A DNA stretch of 64,000 nt from an uncultured Clostridia bacterium (GTDB lineage: Bacteria; Bacillota; Clostridia; Lachnospirales; CAG-274), in assembly GCA_947632615.1 (NCBI GenBank), contig CANRPW010000003.1, positions 1-64,000 of the forward strand, in the 5' to 3' direction. The translations under genes and the position numbers were made by a program. Below the pieces are notes generated by a model. The model saw only the letters and a list, made by a program, of their open reading frames with translations. It was not told the origin of the DNA and did not search any database. Shown here in pieces: positions 1 through 8,689 of the stretch (the stretch's first letter is position 1; each line of letters begins with the position of its first letter).

Positions 1-139
1 CCAACTTTATAAAGCCTAAGCCTTATTAAAGTGCGCCCAAAATTGGCAGATGTACACTTTTCATCTTGGAATTTGGGCTCTGCACGAATTCTTCTCTGTT
101 TTGGCCCAAAATCGTTAACGAGCCTAGCGAGTTTCGCAA

Positions 140-319
140 TTACCTAATTTCCTTAATTCCGATTTCTTCCACCGAATCGCCCGGCACGATGACTGTCAAC
201 TTTATCGGGCTGCCGAGCAGAAAGCGGAGCAGCCTTTCTCGTACAGAAACACTGCGACAGGTCACAATGCCCCGGTTTCGGTTCTTGTTGTCTACCGTTA
301 TTTGTAATGCGTGGTTCAT
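140..319 (-). CDS. Small conserved mobile-element protein, 59 aa
   Basis: A short protein beginning MNHALQITVDNK and ending in VPGDSVEEIGIKEIR. I recall similar short proteins (basic RERLLRFLLG segment followed by a VPGD motif) near recombination modules of Firmicute conjugative elements, but I know no function. The ATG at 319 is chosen over the upstream one at 328 because an AGGAGGTGA ribosome binding site covers 325-333 and would overlap the longer start. It lies downstream of the sigma-like gene on the same strand, so the two may be co-transcribed. Confidence 0.6.
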   Translation of the reverse strand: MNHALQITVDNKNRNRGIVTCRSVSVRERLLRFLLGSPIKLTVIVPGDSVEEIGIKEIR

Positions 320-407
320 GATATTCACCTCCTACGAAGAGCGGTCTGGTTTATGCCCTTCACAGGTAGCTCACGGGAGAGGGAAAACTTAAGGTTTTTT
401 GGAAAAA

Positions 408-893
408 TTATTTTTCTTCGGTCAAAAATCTTTTCAGGCGTTTATAAATGACCGCCATACGCTGGGCAATCGCTGCCTCACTCACGCCCTCAGCTTTTGC
501 CACCTCGACCTGCTTGACGTCCTCCCAGAACACCTTTTTAATAAGATCGCGCTGTTTCGGCTTCAGCTGACTGATAGCAAGGCGAAGGTCAGCGTAGTGC
601 TCCTTGAACACATCGGACTCCACATTGCTTGAGCCGACCAGGGTATCTCCGCGCGGATCAAGCGCATCCAAAGATACATGGCGGCGTGTTTCCCGCTGAT
701 GGCTGTTGAAAGTCGGTTTGTTGTAGTCCTCGTCCATAATTTCCTGTGCCGTGCGCCGGGTGACGGAGGACTTGTCCTCCGCAGCGGAGAGCCTGCGCTG
801 GTAATCGTCTTCGATCCAGATTTGGCAATCTGCATCGGGTACATCGATAGTCGTGGGGTGATTCTTGTCCTCGTAGTAAACTGTGATTTTCAT
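408..893 (-). CDS. Short sigma-70-like factor (region 4), 161 aa
   Basis: The protein starts MKITVYYEDK and ends with a sigma region 4-like helix-turn-helix: LKPKQRDLIKKVFWED, then VAKAEGVSEAAIAQRMAVIYKRLKRF. Region 2 is not recognisable, so it may be a sigma-like activator rather than a full sigma factor. Proteins of this build are common in Tn916-like and related integrative elements, where they control recombination or transfer genes. The start at 893 is set by a GGAGG seven bases upstream. That ribosome binding site lies in one arm of a 13-bp hairpin (897-929), which suggests translational control. The specific target promoters cannot be read from sequence. Confidence 0.75.
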   Translation of the reverse strand: MKITVYYEDKNHPTTIDVPDADCQIWIEDDYQRRLSAAEDKSSVTRRTAQEIMDEDYNKPTFNSHQRETRRHVSLDALDPRGDTLVGSSNVESDVFKEHYADLRLAISQLKPKQRDLIKKVFWEDVKQVEVAKAEGVSEAAIAQRMAVIYKRLKRFLTEEK

Positions 894-896
894 TGA

Positions 897-929
897 AGAA
901 CCTCCATTCATTGCGGGAATGGAGGTTCT
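897..929 (-). promoter_or_regulatory. Hairpin enclosing the sigma-like gene's RBS
   Basis: Arms 897-909 and 917-929 form a perfect 13-bp stem with a 7-nt loop. On the minus strand the 3' arm contains the GGAGG of the downstream gene, so folding would hide the ribosome binding site. On the plus strand the stem is followed by five T residues and could act as a terminator. Either role is inferred. Confidence 0.55.
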
Positions 930-1033
930 TTTTGAACAGCGAAAAATAGCAATAGTAAACCAAGCGCAGTCCAAATGGAGATCACTCCATTCCGATTGTA
1001 GCTCTCTTGCTCATCAGATCGCTGTGATGATAT

Positions 1034-1144
1034 TTACTTGTCCGCTATGAGGTGTGAGCCATCATTGATCAGGTGATGCACCTTTATAACGGTGTTCCGC
1101 CGAAGGGGATGGGCAGGCATATTGGGTAATACGTCACCGCCCAT
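1034..1144 (-). CDS. Candidate tiny protein, 36 aa
   Basis: An open frame between the sigma-like gene and the 46-aa basic gene encodes a product ending INDGSHLIADK. It runs in the same direction as its neighbours. The first ATG at 1144 has no good Shine-Dalgarno sequence. A second ATG at 1120 gives 28 aa and also lacks a close one. It is included because it fills an otherwise empty gap in a module of tiny genes. It could be chance. Confidence 0.25.
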   Translation of the reverse strand: MGGDVLPNMPAHPLRRNTVIKVHHLINDGSHLIADK

Positions 1145-1155
1145 CAGAATAGAGC

Positions 1156-1296
1156 TTATTTCTTCTTGCCTGGTCTGGTCTGTGCCAAGGCGCTACCTGC
1201 GACAGACTTGGACTTGCCGCTGTAGCGTCTGTCTTTGAGAATCTGACTCGCCTTGGTGGCAACAGCCTTCGAGGTCTGCTTCTTGTTGCTTGCCAT
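1156..1296 (-). CDS. Small basic protein, 46 aa
   Basis: The product begins MASNKKQTSKAVATKASQI and ends ALAQTRPGKKK. It is rich in Lys, Ser and Ala and strongly basic. A near-perfect AGGAGGTGA lies six bases before the ATG at 1296, which is the main reason to call it a real gene despite its size. Similar Lys/Ser/Ala-rich short proteins occur in Firmicute integrative elements, from memory; their role is unknown, though nucleic-acid binding would fit the charge. Confidence 0.6.
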   Translation of the reverse strand: MASNKKQTSKAVATKASQILKDRRYSGKSKSVAGSALAQTRPGKKK

Positions 1297-1369
1297 GCCG
1301 TTCACCTCCTTCTGACGGTGGTTTTAAGTGGATTAACAGGGATCTACCACTGAAAACGCTTCAAGAGGA

Positions 1370-1398
1370 TTGATTTTTGTGTGTATTCGTGGTATAAT
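1370..1398 (+). promoter_or_regulatory. Promoter for the R-M operon
   Basis: TTGATT at 1370-1375 and a perfect TATAAT at 1393-1398 are separated by 17 bases. It faces the gene at 1544 and leaves a leader of about 140 bases containing repeated TCGGACAC motifs. Confidence 0.65.
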
Positions 1399-1494
1399 GT
1401 TAAAAGAACTTTGTCCGACCTGTTTTCCGTTTCAGCCGTCACAGTAATAGTACGAAATAAAAAAGACACTCAAAATCAGCGCAGACAGCGGAAA

Positions 1495-1523
1495 TCGGAC
1501 ACTTCGGACACAAATTCGGACAC
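1495..1523 (+). repeat. Three TCGGACAC repeats in the R-M operon leader
   Basis: TCGGACAC occurs at 1495-1502, 1504-1511 and 1516-1523. An inverted TGTCCGA is at 1412-1418, just downstream of the expected transcription start. The arrangement looks like binding sites for a regulator, possibly the operon's own HTH protein; this is inference. Confidence 0.5.
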
Positions 1524-1543
1524 TTTTGAAAAGAGGTGGTCAA

Positions 1544-2344
1544 GTGACGCTTCCAGACCTTTGCAAAGGCATATATCCGGCCTGCCCGAAGCTGAAGAGT
1601 CAGGCGAAATTCATAGATGCCCTCTTTGAAGCTGGAGGGAGCAAGGTATATATTTCCGAAAGCTATAAAAAGCAGATATTTAGCAATCCGGCGAAGTTTA
1701 CGGATAATTTGAAGCTCGATCTTCGAGGCAAGGATAATGTCGCCTCGCTGACCACGTTCTTTGAGGAACAGATTGCAGACGATAAGCTCTCCGATGTGAT
1801 CGCCGCTTTCGGAATCCCTGAAAAAGACAACATTAATAAGAAGGCGCTCGCCGTTGCGCTTTCAATGCAGTTCCGCGCAATCGTGAACACAGATGATGAG
1901 AACGGCGAAGACGTCCTTCTGCTGGAATATCAGAAGAATAAAGAACAGCCCCAAGAGCGGCCCTCATCGCAGCCTGTCTCCGTTCGGTATCCGGGCGACC
2001 AGGTTTATCCGAACATGAAGTACCGCCCAGTCTATGCGGTGAATGTCAGGGATGATGTCACACACACCTGGAACTTCAGCAATGTGGGTACGCAGACTTG
2101 GACAGGACGCAGACTGTATTTTGCCAATCACGATGAAGTGCGTCCGCGGGCAAGTGCAAACTACATCGATATTCCCGACACGCCTCCGGGGAAAAACGTA
2201 AAAATAACCGTGAGCATGAATGCCCACGGCTTTGAAGGAAAAACAGAATGCATTTGGATTATGATAGACAGCGAGGGGAATGATTGTTTCCCTCACAGCG
2301 GAATTTTTAATTTTGTGATAGATGCCAATTTTACATTTGAGTAA
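1544..2344 (+). CDS. Protein with C-terminal NBR1-type Ig-like domain
   Basis: A 266-aa protein with two parts. Residues 1 to about 120 are a helical region I do not recognise. Residues from about 150 resemble the four-tryptophan Ig-like domain of NBR1, with HTWNFSNVGTQTWTG, then a PPGKNVKITV stretch and a final strand carrying CIWIMID. A Pro/Gln-rich linker joins them. The GTG at 1544 is preferred because AAGAGGTGG lies just upstream; a TTG at 1526 in frame has no such site. It is first in the operon with the HTH gene and hsdR-hsdM-hsdS, 18 bases before the HTH start. This location suggests a defence-associated or regulatory role; no catalytic residues are evident. Confidence 0.7.
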   Translation: MTLPDLCKGIYPACPKLKSQAKFIDALFEAGGSKVYISESYKKQIFSNPAKFTDNLKLDLRGKDNVASLTTFFEEQIADDKLSDVIAAFGIPEKDNINKKALAVALSMQFRAIVNTDDENGEDVLLLEYQKNKEQPQERPSSQPVSVRYPGDQVYPNMKYRPVYAVNVRDDVTHTWNFSNVGTQTWTGRRLYFANHDEVRPRASANYIDIPDTPPGKNVKITVSMNAHGFEGKTECIWIMIDSEGNDCFPHSGIFNFVIDANFTFE

Positions 2345-2362
2345 GGAGACGGAGGTAATACA

Positions 2363-2587
2363 GTGAGTGAATTCAACATCGAGAAATGGGTAACATTGAA
2401 AGAAGTGCAGGCATATCTCGGAGTCGGCAGAGAGACGGTTCTCGCTTGGATTGCCAAGCGCAATATGCCCGCTTACAAAGTAGGCAGGCTATGGAAGTTC
2501 AAACTGTCGGAAGTGGACGATTGGATTCGCTCCGACGGCGCAGCCGATGACAGGACTGACGAGAAACTTGAAGAAGAAAGCGAATAA
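2363..2587 (+). CDS. Excisionase-family helix-turn-helix protein, 74 aa
   Basis: A MerR/excisionase-type HTH is visible: VTLKEVQAYLGVGRETVLAW followed by the wing GRLWKFKLSEVDDWI. The tail is acidic. The GTG start at 2363 follows AGACGGAGG. Proteins of this type often sit directly in front of type I restriction genes and are annotated as DNA-binding proteins. Here it lies 18 bases after the Ig-domain gene and 61 bases before hsdR. It may regulate the operon through the TCGGACAC repeats, which is not shown by sequence alone. Confidence 0.8.
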   Translation: MSEFNIEKWVTLKEVQAYLGVGRETVLAWIAKRNMPAYKVGRLWKFKLSEVDDWIRSDGAADDRTDEKLEEESE

Positions 2588-2648
2588 GTCCGTTTTATAG
2601 GACAACTGATTTGATAAAGTAAAGATGCGGTAATGGAGGCCAGATAAC

Positions 2649-5600
2649 ATGGGCGATAGCAATACAACTAAAAGAAGCCGCTTTAATGAAGCGACAAGAG
2701 TGCAGATGCCCGGTCTTGTTCACCTGACGAGATTAGGCTATGACTATTTTGGAAAGATATCTGAAGAGTCCGCAGACACTATATATGACCCGGATACCAA
2801 TATCCTGATTGATGTGTTTAAGACACAATTTGCAAAATTGAATCCTGGACATGAGGGCGAAGCTGCGGAGACTCTTCGCCAGATTAAGCAGGAGTTAGAC
2901 AACGATGACCTTGGCAGAGGATTCTATAAGAGGCTGACAAGAGTGTCTCCTGTGCGGCTCATTGATTTTGAAAATCCTACAAACAATGTCTTCCACTGCA
3001 CCGCAGAATTTACTTGCAAGAGAGATCAGGAAAATTTCCGCCCGGACATAACTCTCTTTGTTAACGGCTTGCCACTTGTCTTTATAGAAGTTAAGAAGCC
3101 CTATAACAAAGGCGGCATGGTTGCGGAGAGTCGTAGGATGAATCGCGAGAGATTTCCGAATAAGAAATTCCGCAGATTCATTAATATCACGCAGATGATG
3201 ATTTTCTCTAACAATATGGAGTACGATGCCGAGGGAGGTATCGTGCCTATTCAGGGAGCCTTTTATTGCACAGCGGCAAGACAGGAAGCTCCGTTTAATT
3301 GTTTCAGAGAAGAAAATCCTACCAACCAGACAATAGCTCCATATAACAAGGACTATCCATATAGAGATATCGATCCGATAGTTGAGGCTCGTATTTTAAG
3401 GGATTTTAATAATCAGGTGTTACATACTGCGCCGGAGTATCAGACAAATCTCGGCATAAATACACCTACAAATAGGATATTAACATCCATGTGTTCGCCG
3501 GAACGACTTTTGTACATCCTCAAATATGGTATCGCCTATGTAAAGATGGAGCGCGAAGTTGATGGCAAGATTGAGTCAACGGATCAGAAGCACATTATGA
3601 GATACCAGCAGATGTTTGCTGCTATGGCAATTGAGAAAAAACTCACCGAGGGAATTACATCCGGTGTTGTTTGGCATACACAGGGAAGCGGTAAGACGGC
3701 TCTGTCATATTATCTTACGAATAGTCTGTCAGATTATTTTTCAAAAGAGAACAAGGTGGCAAAGTTCTATTTTATCGTTGACCGTCTCGATCTTCTCGAA
3801 CAGGTCACACAGGAGTTTGAAGCCCGCGGCCTAATTGTAAAAACAGCTAATTCCAGAAATGAACTGATGGAGCAGTTTAGAAACAATCAGGCACAGGAAG
3901 GCAACAGCGGTCAACAGGAAGTTACAGTAGTTAACATCCAACGATTTGCAGAAGATAAAACAAGAGTTGACCTTCCAAAGTACGCAACGAATCTTCAGAG
4001 GGTATTTATTATTGATGAAGCGCATCGTGGATACAAGCCGGAGGGTAGTTTCCTTGCAAATCTGTTTGATGCTGATCCGAATTCTATAAAGATTGCATTG
4101 ACTGGAACGCCTTTGCTTCAAGAGGAACGTGCCTCTTGGAAGATTTTCGGCAACTATTTTCACACATATTATTATGACAAGTCTATCCAGGACGGATATA
4201 CCCTGAAGATTATCCGCGAAGATATAGAAACCAAGTATAAAGAAAAACTCTCGGAAATCTACGAGAAGCTCGAAACGCTTGTGCAGAAGAAGGATATCAA
4301 AAAGGCAGATATCATCGAGCATGAATCTTATGTAAAGGAGCTGCTCCGCTATATCATTACCGACTTAAAGCAGTTCCGAATGGTCAGAGGTGATGACACG
4401 CTCGGTGGAATGATTATCTGCGAGACCAGCGAACAAGCGCGCAAGCTCTTTATGTACTTTGATGACGTGCAGAGAGAGCTTAATAACGGCGCCTCACAGC
4501 AGACACATTTCAAAGCTGGCCTGATTCTTCACGACAGCGATGATAAAGAAACCAGAAAGCAGATTGTCAAGGACTTCAAGAAGAATATGACGATTGATGT
4601 TCTTATTGTATTCAATATGCTGCTTACCGGTTTTGACGCTCCTCGCCTTAAGAGACTGTACTTTGGCAGAAAACTGAGAGACCACAATCTTCTCCAGGCA
4701 ATCACTCGTGTAAACAGACCGTATAAAGATAACCGCTATGGCTTTGTCATTGATTTTGCCGATATAAAGAAGAACTTTGATGAGACAAATGAAGCTTATC
4801 TGCAGGAGCTTAACAGATTCAATGACCCGAACGAGGTCGGCGAGGCAAATGTAACCGATACCTTTATGCAGGTTATTGAAGATAAGGATGAACTTATCCG
4901 TCAAATGCGTGAGGTGCGCCAGGTTCTCTTCGATTATTCCACTGACAATGTTGAGGAATTCAGTTCAGAAATAGCCACTATTGAGGATAAAGAGGAACTT
5001 CTCAAGCTGAAGAAAGTCTTGATATCCGCAAGAGATTGTTGCAATATTGTCCGTACTTTCGGAGACGATGAACTCAAGGAGGCATTTGCGAAACTTGAAA
5101 TTACGCGGCTTCCGGATATGATCCGCGAGGTTCAGCGTCATATTGACAATATCAATCAAAAGGAAGCGTTTGACAGCGACGATTCCACAAAAATGCTTGT
5201 AAATGAGGCTATGCAGGATATCTCTTTCAATTTCAGCAAAATCGGCGAAGAGGAAATGCAGCTGATTTCCGGAGGAGTCGAATTGCAGGAAAAGTGGCAA
5301 AAAGCTATCCATGCTTTCACTCAGAACTATGACCAAGATGATCCGGAATTCATAACGCTCCGTGAAGCATTTATGCAGAGATTCAAAGAGCATGGATTCG
5401 TGGTCGATACCATAGATGAATTTAACGCTCATTCAAAAGCCCTGGATGAAGTGCTAAAGAAATTGAACGAACTCCAGAAGCGGAATAAGGCATTGATGCA
5501 TAAGTACAACGATGATGCCAAATTTGCAAGGGTACATAAGCGTATTCGCGAAGAAAATGCCCGTCGGAAGATGGAAGGCAAAGCTCCTATTGTTTCGGAA

Positions 5601-5840
5601 TTTGATGAGTCGATTATGGAAGTATTGCTGTCCATCAAAGCTGATGTGGATCAGAAAGTTTATGACAGGAACGATATTCTTAAAAAGGATGCATACTTTG
5701 AGCAGACTGTTATGACTCAAGTCAAACTTGGCATGGATAAACTTGCGCTAAAAAGTGCACGGGAAGACCGAGTGTTTATTCAGACACGAATTGCGAATCA
5801 GTATCTGAGCCAGTACAATGCGACCTATCCGGCAGCATAA
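2649..5840 (+). CDS. hsdR: Type I restriction endonuclease subunit R
   Basis: A 1063-aa motor and nuclease subunit that cleaves unmodified DNA after ATP-driven translocation in complex with HsdM and HsdS. Visible from N to C: a PD-(D/E)xK nuclease core (RPDITLF near residue 132, FIEVKKPY near 147), Walker A HTQGSGKT near 341, a DEAH box IIDEAHRG near 454, TGTPLL as motif III, and a C-terminal helical region that would bind the methylase core. Length and motif order fit the family and nothing looks broken. The ATG follows GGAGG with suitable spacing. It lies 19 bases before hsdM. Confidence 0.95.
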   Translation: MGDSNTTKRSRFNEATRVQMPGLVHLTRLGYDYFGKISEESADTIYDPDTNILIDVFKTQFAKLNPGHEGEAAETLRQIKQELDNDDLGRGFYKRLTRVSPVRLIDFENPTNNVFHCTAEFTCKRDQENFRPDITLFVNGLPLVFIEVKKPYNKGGMVAESRRMNRERFPNKKFRRFINITQMMIFSNNMEYDAEGGIVPIQGAFYCTAARQEAPFNCFREENPTNQTIAPYNKDYPYRDIDPIVEARILRDFNNQVLHTAPEYQTNLGINTPTNRILTSMCSPERLLYILKYGIAYVKMEREVDGKIESTDQKHIMRYQQMFAAMAIEKKLTEGITSGVVWHTQGSGKTALSYYLTNSLSDYFSKENKVAKFYFIVDRLDLLEQVTQEFEARGLIVKTANSRNELMEQFRNNQAQEGNSGQQEVTVVNIQRFAEDKTRVDLPKYATNLQRVFIIDEAHRGYKPEGSFLANLFDADPNSIKIALTGTPLLQEERASWKIFGNYFHTYYYDKSIQDGYTLKIIREDIETKYKEKLSEIYEKLETLVQKKDIKKADIIEHESYVKELLRYIITDLKQFRMVRGDDTLGGMIICETSEQARKLFMYFDDVQRELNNGASQQTHFKAGLILHDSDDKETRKQIVKDFKKNMTIDVLIVFNMLLTGFDAPRLKRLYFGRKLRDHNLLQAITRVNRPYKDNRYGFVIDFADIKKNFDETNEAYLQELNRFNDPNEVGEANVTDTFMQVIEDKDELIRQMREVRQVLFDYSTDNVEEFSSEIATIEDKEELLKLKKVLISARDCCNIVRTFGDDELKEAFAKLEITRLPDMIREVQRHIDNINQKEAFDSDDSTKMLVNEAMQDISFNFSKIGEEEMQLISGGVELQEKWQKAIHAFTQNYDQDDPEFITLREAFMQRFKEHGFVVDTIDEFNAHSKALDEVLKKLNELQKRNKALMHKYNDDAKFARVHKRIREENARRKMEGKAPIVSEFDESIMEVLLSIKADVDQKVYDRNDILKKDAYFEQTVMTQVKLGMDKLALKSAREDRVFIQTRIANQYLSQYNATYPAA

Positions 5841-5859
5841 AAAGGAGGATAAACCATAA

Positions 5860-7488
5860 ATGGACACAAGCATTAAAGAAAAAACAATTGCTCTCATTGA
5901 TTCTCTAAAGTCCACCTGTCAGACCTACGGTATGGGAAACGACGGAAACGAGTATAAAATAATAACGCAGGTATTCCTGTATAAGTTCATCAACGACAAA
6001 TTCGGATATGCCCTGAAGCAGATGAATGAACAGATTGCATCTGCGGAAAAATGGGAAACTGCCTATAGTGAACTTTCCGATGATGACCGCGAGGATATCT
6101 TTGACGAATTAGATCCAGATATTCCGAGGTTAAATTCGGAGCATCTGATTTCCAATCTGTGGAATCAGCAAGCAAAGGGCGACTTCGACCTTATCTTCGA
6201 CAGGACGATGACGGATATTGCGGACAAGAATATCGCTATTTTTTCTACGCAGACCACACAAAACACAAAGATTCCGCTTTTCGAACCGCTGACACAGTAT
6301 GTCACGGATGACGCACAAAGAGCGCCATTTGCTCGTGCTTTGGTAGACAAACTCGTTAATTTCTCATTTGAGGAAGCCTTCGCACAACATTATGATTTCT
6401 TTGCTGCTATTTTTGAGTATCTTATCAAGGACTACAACACGGCGGGCGGCGGCAAATACGCGGAGTATTACACCCCCCATTCCATCGCCACTATTATGGC
6501 TCGACTGCTTGTGGGTGATGCAAAAGACCTGCACAGCATTGAATGTTACGACCCCTCTGCCGGAACGGGAACATTGCTTATGGCACTGAGCCATCAAATC
6601 GGTGAGGACAAGTGTACAATATTTGCGCAGGATATTTCTCAGCGTAGCAATAAGATGTTGAAACTGAATCTTATATTGAACGGATTAGTCTCGTCTCTCG
6701 ACCATGCTATTCAGGGTGATACCCTTGTTTCCCCTTACCATAAGAGCGATGACGGGCAGAATCTGCGGCAGTTCGATTACGTGGTTTCTAATCCGCCTTT
6801 TAAGATGGATTTTTCCGATACCAGAGAAAAGATTGCTGCTATGCCAGCTCGTTTCTGGGCAGGGGTTCCGAAGGTTCCCGCAAAGAAAAAAGAAAGCATG
6901 GCGATTTATACCTGTTTCATTCAGCACGTTATTAACTCTCTGAAAAAGACAGGCAAAGGTGCGATTGTTATTCCGACCGGGTTTGTCACGGCCAAGAGCG
7001 GCGTTGAAAACAAGATTCTGAAGCACATCGTAGACGAGCATATCGTTTATGGGTGCGTTAGTATGCCGTCAAACGTTTTTGCTACTACAGGCACCAACGT
7101 GTCCGTATTGTTCTTTGATAATTCAAAAACGACAGAAAAGGTTGTCCTAATTGATGCATCGAAGATGGGAGAGGAATACAAGGACGGTAATAATCAAAAG
7201 CGAAGGTTACGTGATTTCGAGATAGATAAAATTGTTGATACGTTTTTGAAGAAAGAAGCGGTAGACGATTTTTCTGTTGCTGTGACATATGACGAGATTA
7301 AGGCAAAGAAATATTCCCTTGCAGCAGGACAGTATTTTGATGTGAAAATTGAATATGTGGAACTTACGCAGGATGAGTTTGAGAGCAAGATGCAGGAATA
7401 CACCGAGAGTCTCCAGAAATTCTTTGATGAGGGAACAAGCCTTCAGACTGAAATCATGGAGCAGTTAAAGAAGGTGAAGTATGAGTAA
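5860..7488 (+). CDS. hsdM: Type I DNA methyltransferase subunit M
   Basis: A 542-aa adenine N6-methyltransferase subunit. The N-terminal helical domain is followed by the SAM-binding motif DPSAGTGTLL near residue 230 and the catalytic NPPF motif (VVSNPPFKMDF) near 310, both intact. The C-terminal coiled tail would bind HsdS. A strong AAAAGGAGGATAAA precedes the ATG. The last 8 bases overlap the hsdS start, so the two are probably translationally coupled, keeping the M:S ratio stable. Confidence 0.95.
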   Translation: MDTSIKEKTIALIDSLKSTCQTYGMGNDGNEYKIITQVFLYKFINDKFGYALKQMNEQIASAEKWETAYSELSDDDREDIFDELDPDIPRLNSEHLISNLWNQQAKGDFDLIFDRTMTDIADKNIAIFSTQTTQNTKIPLFEPLTQYVTDDAQRAPFARALVDKLVNFSFEEAFAQHYDFFAAIFEYLIKDYNTAGGGKYAEYYTPHSIATIMARLLVGDAKDLHSIECYDPSAGTGTLLMALSHQIGEDKCTIFAQDISQRSNKMLKLNLILNGLVSSLDHAIQGDTLVSPYHKSDDGQNLRQFDYVVSNPPFKMDFSDTREKIAAMPARFWAGVPKVPAKKKESMAIYTCFIQHVINSLKKTGKGAIVIPTGFVTAKSGVENKILKHIVDEHIVYGCVSMPSNVFATTGTNVSVLFFDNSKTTEKVVLIDASKMGEEYKDGNNQKRRLRDFEIDKIVDTFLKKEAVDDFSVAVTYDEIKAKKYSLAAGQYFDVKIEYVELTQDEFESKMQEYTESLQKFFDEGTSLQTEIMEQLKKVKYE

Positions 7489-8578
7489 ATATAAGCTAAA
7501 AGATATTGCCGAAATTCAAGCCGGCCCTTTTGGAACCCAACTTCATAAAGATGAGTATGTCTCTTCTGGCGTTCCGATGCTTAATGCTAAAAATGTAGGA
7601 AACGGAACAATTTTGACTGATTCATTAGATTATGTGTCCGAGGATGTATGCAAGAGGCTACCAAGGTATGTGTTAAAACAGGGAGATATCCTTTTCGGGA
7701 GAGCTGGATCTATTGAAAGGCATACTTATGTTGATGAAAAATATGAGGGCTGTTTTCAGGGCACTAATTGTATAAGGATTCGGTGCAATGATCCACAGTT
7801 TGCACTTTATGTTTCTTATTACCTTTGGTTGCCGCAATTAAAGCAAACAATTGAGAATCAAACTGGTGGTTCGATTCTTTCATATATAACCACAGACTTG
7901 CTTAAGGCCATCGACATAGATTTATCGGATGATTATGAAAAAATCGCCTCTATACTCTATTCATTGGACAAGAAGATGGCGATAAACGATTCGATAAATG
8001 ATAATTTAGCACAGATGGCGCACACATTGTATATGCATTCGTTCTTCAACAAGCCTACCAATGGCAAGCTGGGAGATATTATCGTTGAACATCCTAAATC
8101 TGCCATTCAAGTCGGCGATGCAAAGGATATTTACGGCGATTATCCCTTCTTTACAAGTGGAGATGCTGTCCTAAAATGGACGGAGCCTCTCGCAGATGGC
8201 AGGAACTGTTTCCTAAATACGGGCGGCAACGCAGGGGTAAAATTCTATGTGGGCAAAACCGCCTACTCGACAGATACATGGTGCATAACAGCATTAAACA
8301 ATCTGTCAGATTACCTCTATCTGCTACTTGATAGCATCAGACCTGAGTTGACGCAGAAATTCTTCCAAGGAACAGGTTTGAAGCATCTACAGAAGCCGTT
8401 ACTGAAAGACCGTCCGATCTATATTCCATCCAAGGACGAAGCGGAAACCTTCAACAAATCCGTTCAGCCTTGGTTTAGCATGATTTCCGATAATATAAGG
8501 GAGTCGCAACAGCTGACATCCCTTCGCGACTGGCTACTCCCCATGCTCATGAATGGTCAGGCAACCATAATGGACTAA
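7481..8578 (+). CDS. hsdS: Type I specificity subunit S (currently expressed allele)
   Basis: A 365-aa HsdS with two target-recognition domains. TRD1 covers about residues 1-165, followed by a conserved helix containing INDNLAQMAHTLYMHSF. TRD2 follows, ending in the distal helix LRDWLLPMLMNGQATI. Each TRD reads one half of the bipartite DNA target. The central helix is encoded by a copy of the recombination core AAATGATAATTTA (7996-8008), and another copy in opposite orientation covers the stop. TRD2 can therefore be swapped by inversion with the silent cassette at 10211-10940. The full-length uninterrupted frame indicates this is the ON allele in the sequenced molecule. Confidence 0.92.
   Translation: MSKYKLKDIAEIQAGPFGTQLHKDEYVSSGVPMLNAKNVGNGTILTDSLDYVSEDVCKRLPRYVLKQGDILFGRAGSIERHTYVDEKYEGCFQGTNCIRIRCNDPQFALYVSYYLWLPQLKQTIENQTGGSILSYITTDLLKAIDIDLSDDYEKIASILYSLDKKMAINDSINDNLAQMAHTLYMHSFFNKPTNGKLGDIIVEHPKSAIQVGDAKDIYGDYPFFTSGDAVLKWTEPLADGRNCFLNTGGNAGVKFYVGKTAYSTDTWCITALNNLSDYLYLLLDSIRPELTQKFFQGTGLKHLQKPLLKDRPIYIPSKDEAETFNKSVQPWFSMISDNIRESQQLTSLRDWLLPMLMNGQATIMD
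7996..8010 (+). repeat. Shufflon recombination site 1 (direct)
   Basis: AAATGATAATTTAGC inside the central helix of hsdS, encoding part of NDNLA. It shares the core AAATGATAATTTA with three other sites at the locus. Confidence 0.75.
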
Positions 8579-8596
8579 GCCGCTAAATTATCATTT
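8576..8596 (-). repeat. Shufflon recombination site 2 (inverted)
   Basis: The core TAAATTATCATTT, extended to 21 bases of identity with the reverse complement of 10193-10213. It begins at the hsdS stop codon, directly after TRD2. Confidence 0.75.
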
Positions 8597-8689
8597 AAGT
8601 GCGATAAACTCTCACCAACGGCGAGAGTAAAACCAACGGAACTGCCGTTGATGTCGTTCTCTGGAAATATCAATAGAAGGAGAAACGAC

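Noticed and set aside
66..392. Plus-strand frame of 108 codons at the window start
   Set aside because: It is antisense to the gene at 140-319, which has a much better ribosome binding site and a familiar sequence pattern.
1381..1629. Frame of 82 codons after the R-M promoter
   Set aside because: No ribosome binding site, begins inside the promoter region and overlaps the better supported gene at 1544 in another frame.
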